Positions 63,653-64,000 of a stretch of DNA of 64,000 nt are shown one piece after another (the first letter of the stretch is position 1; each line of letters begins with the position of its first letter). The DNA comes from Eubacterium sp. (GTDB lineage Bacteria > Bacillota > Clostridia > Lachnospirales > Lachnospiraceae), in the NCBI GenBank assembly GCA_017634555.1, contig JAGBNF010000033.1:1-64000 (forward strand). The letters are read 5' to 3'. The notes under the pieces are model-generated. The model did no database searches, was not told the DNA's origin, and saw only the letters and a program-made list of their open reading frames with translations. The translations under genes were made by a program, and so were the position numbers.

Positions 63653-64000
63653 GGATTTATAAGTCTGTTTTCGTTGCGGCTGCTGCTGCGGTGGGAGCGG
63701 CTGTGGTTTTTTACAGATCGATATACGGACTTATAGCCGGAATACCTGTAGGAATATATGTCTACAGGTTTGACAGGAAAAGAGAAAAGGAGAAGTACAA
63801 TGCGGCACTGTCGACGCAGTTCAGAACTATGCTCCAATCCATGATGGGAACGCTTGAAGCAGGGTATGCACTTAAGAATTCTCTGATAACTGCGGGAAAA
63901 GAATGTGCAGAGATCCACAGCAGGAATTGTGAGATGGCAGTCGCAATAGACAGACTGCGTATGAGGATTGAGCTTAATGAAAGCTTTGACTCTGCAGTGA
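63628..64000 (+). CDS. TadB-like pilus assembly membrane protein (partial, runs off the window)
   Basis: A 124-codon partial gene beginning ATG at 63628 inside the end of cpaF. It starts MGRKKGNVGIYKSVFVAAAAA, has membrane spans at about 12-42 and the TadB/T2SSF pattern QFRTMLQSMMGTLEAGYALKNSL. The reading frame is open to the window end. It confirms a Tad pilus locus continuing to the right. Confidence 0.85.
   Translation, partial: MGRKKGNVGIYKSVFVAAAAAVGAAVVFYRSIYGLIAGIPVGIYVYRFDRKREKEKYNAALSTQFRTMLQSMMGTLEAGYALKNSLITAGKECAEIHSRNCEMAVAIDRLRMRIELNESFDSAV

Overview
The window looks like the replication-origin region of a Lachnospiraceae (Clostridia) chromosome. The basis is the order rpmH-rnpA-yidD-yidC-jag | dnaA-dnaN-rlbA-recF-gyrB-gyrA, moderate A+T content, clostridial families such as DUF4446 and DUF3881-like proteins, and a pentose/xylan utilisation operon of rumen or gut type. 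The genus cannot be fixed from the sequence alone. Most genes left of about 27 kb are on the minus strand and most to the right are on the plus strand, as expected for two replichores leaving an origin at 26.8-28.65 kb.

Layout. (1) 0-9.4 kb, minus strand: a pentose module made of a GH3 glycosidase, transaldolase, split transketolase, a fucose/arabinose-isomerase-family enzyme, xylulokinase and a membrane-anchored metallophosphoesterase. One unrelated plus-strand gene is inserted in it. (2) 9.5-12.5 kb, plus strand: a PrsW-type membrane protease with a repetitive Gln/Tyr/Asn-rich tail and a zinc ribbon, then a Y-family DNA polymerase with a small YolD-like partner. (3) 12.6-18.5 kb: tRNA-Arg(CCT), a DUF3881-like gene, serS, a DUF4446 gene, parB, parA, and then four parS-like palindromes spaced almost exactly 58 bp apart. 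(4) 18.5-23.7 kb: argS, a soluble DegS-like kinase without the usual phosphoacceptor His, a DacF-like DD-carboxypeptidase homologue with all three catalytic motifs altered, and trmB. (5) 23.7-36 kb: the origin core, with DnaA-box-like sites upstream of dnaA and an unwinding-type element between dnaA and dnaN.

(6) 36-37.6 kb: the two subunits of a class I fumarase, separated by about 290 bp that hold two strongly foldable elements. (7) 37.6-50.6 kb: a signalling and envelope cluster containing a large beta-propeller GGDEF protein, a transglutaminase-like protein, a hybrid histidine kinase with its own Hpt domain, and three paralogous lipoproteins in tandem. (8) 50.6-54 kb, minus strand: a eukaryotic-type HisA and a DUF6442-like/XRE/ABC-transporter operon behind a consensus promoter with two matching operators. 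(9) 54-61.1 kb: a lipoprotein that looks like a degenerate GH9 enzyme, a YfhO-family membrane protein with a 365-residue acidic extension, and a second hybrid kinase. (10) 61.4-64 kb: the start of a Tad/Flp pilus locus (CpaE-like, CpaF, TadB cut by the window end).

The most unusual points are the paired pseudoenzymes at 20.3-22.9 kb, the phased parS array, the folded elements between the fumarase genes, and the lipoprotein and signalling cluster. No CRISPR array, insertion sequence or prophage was seen.
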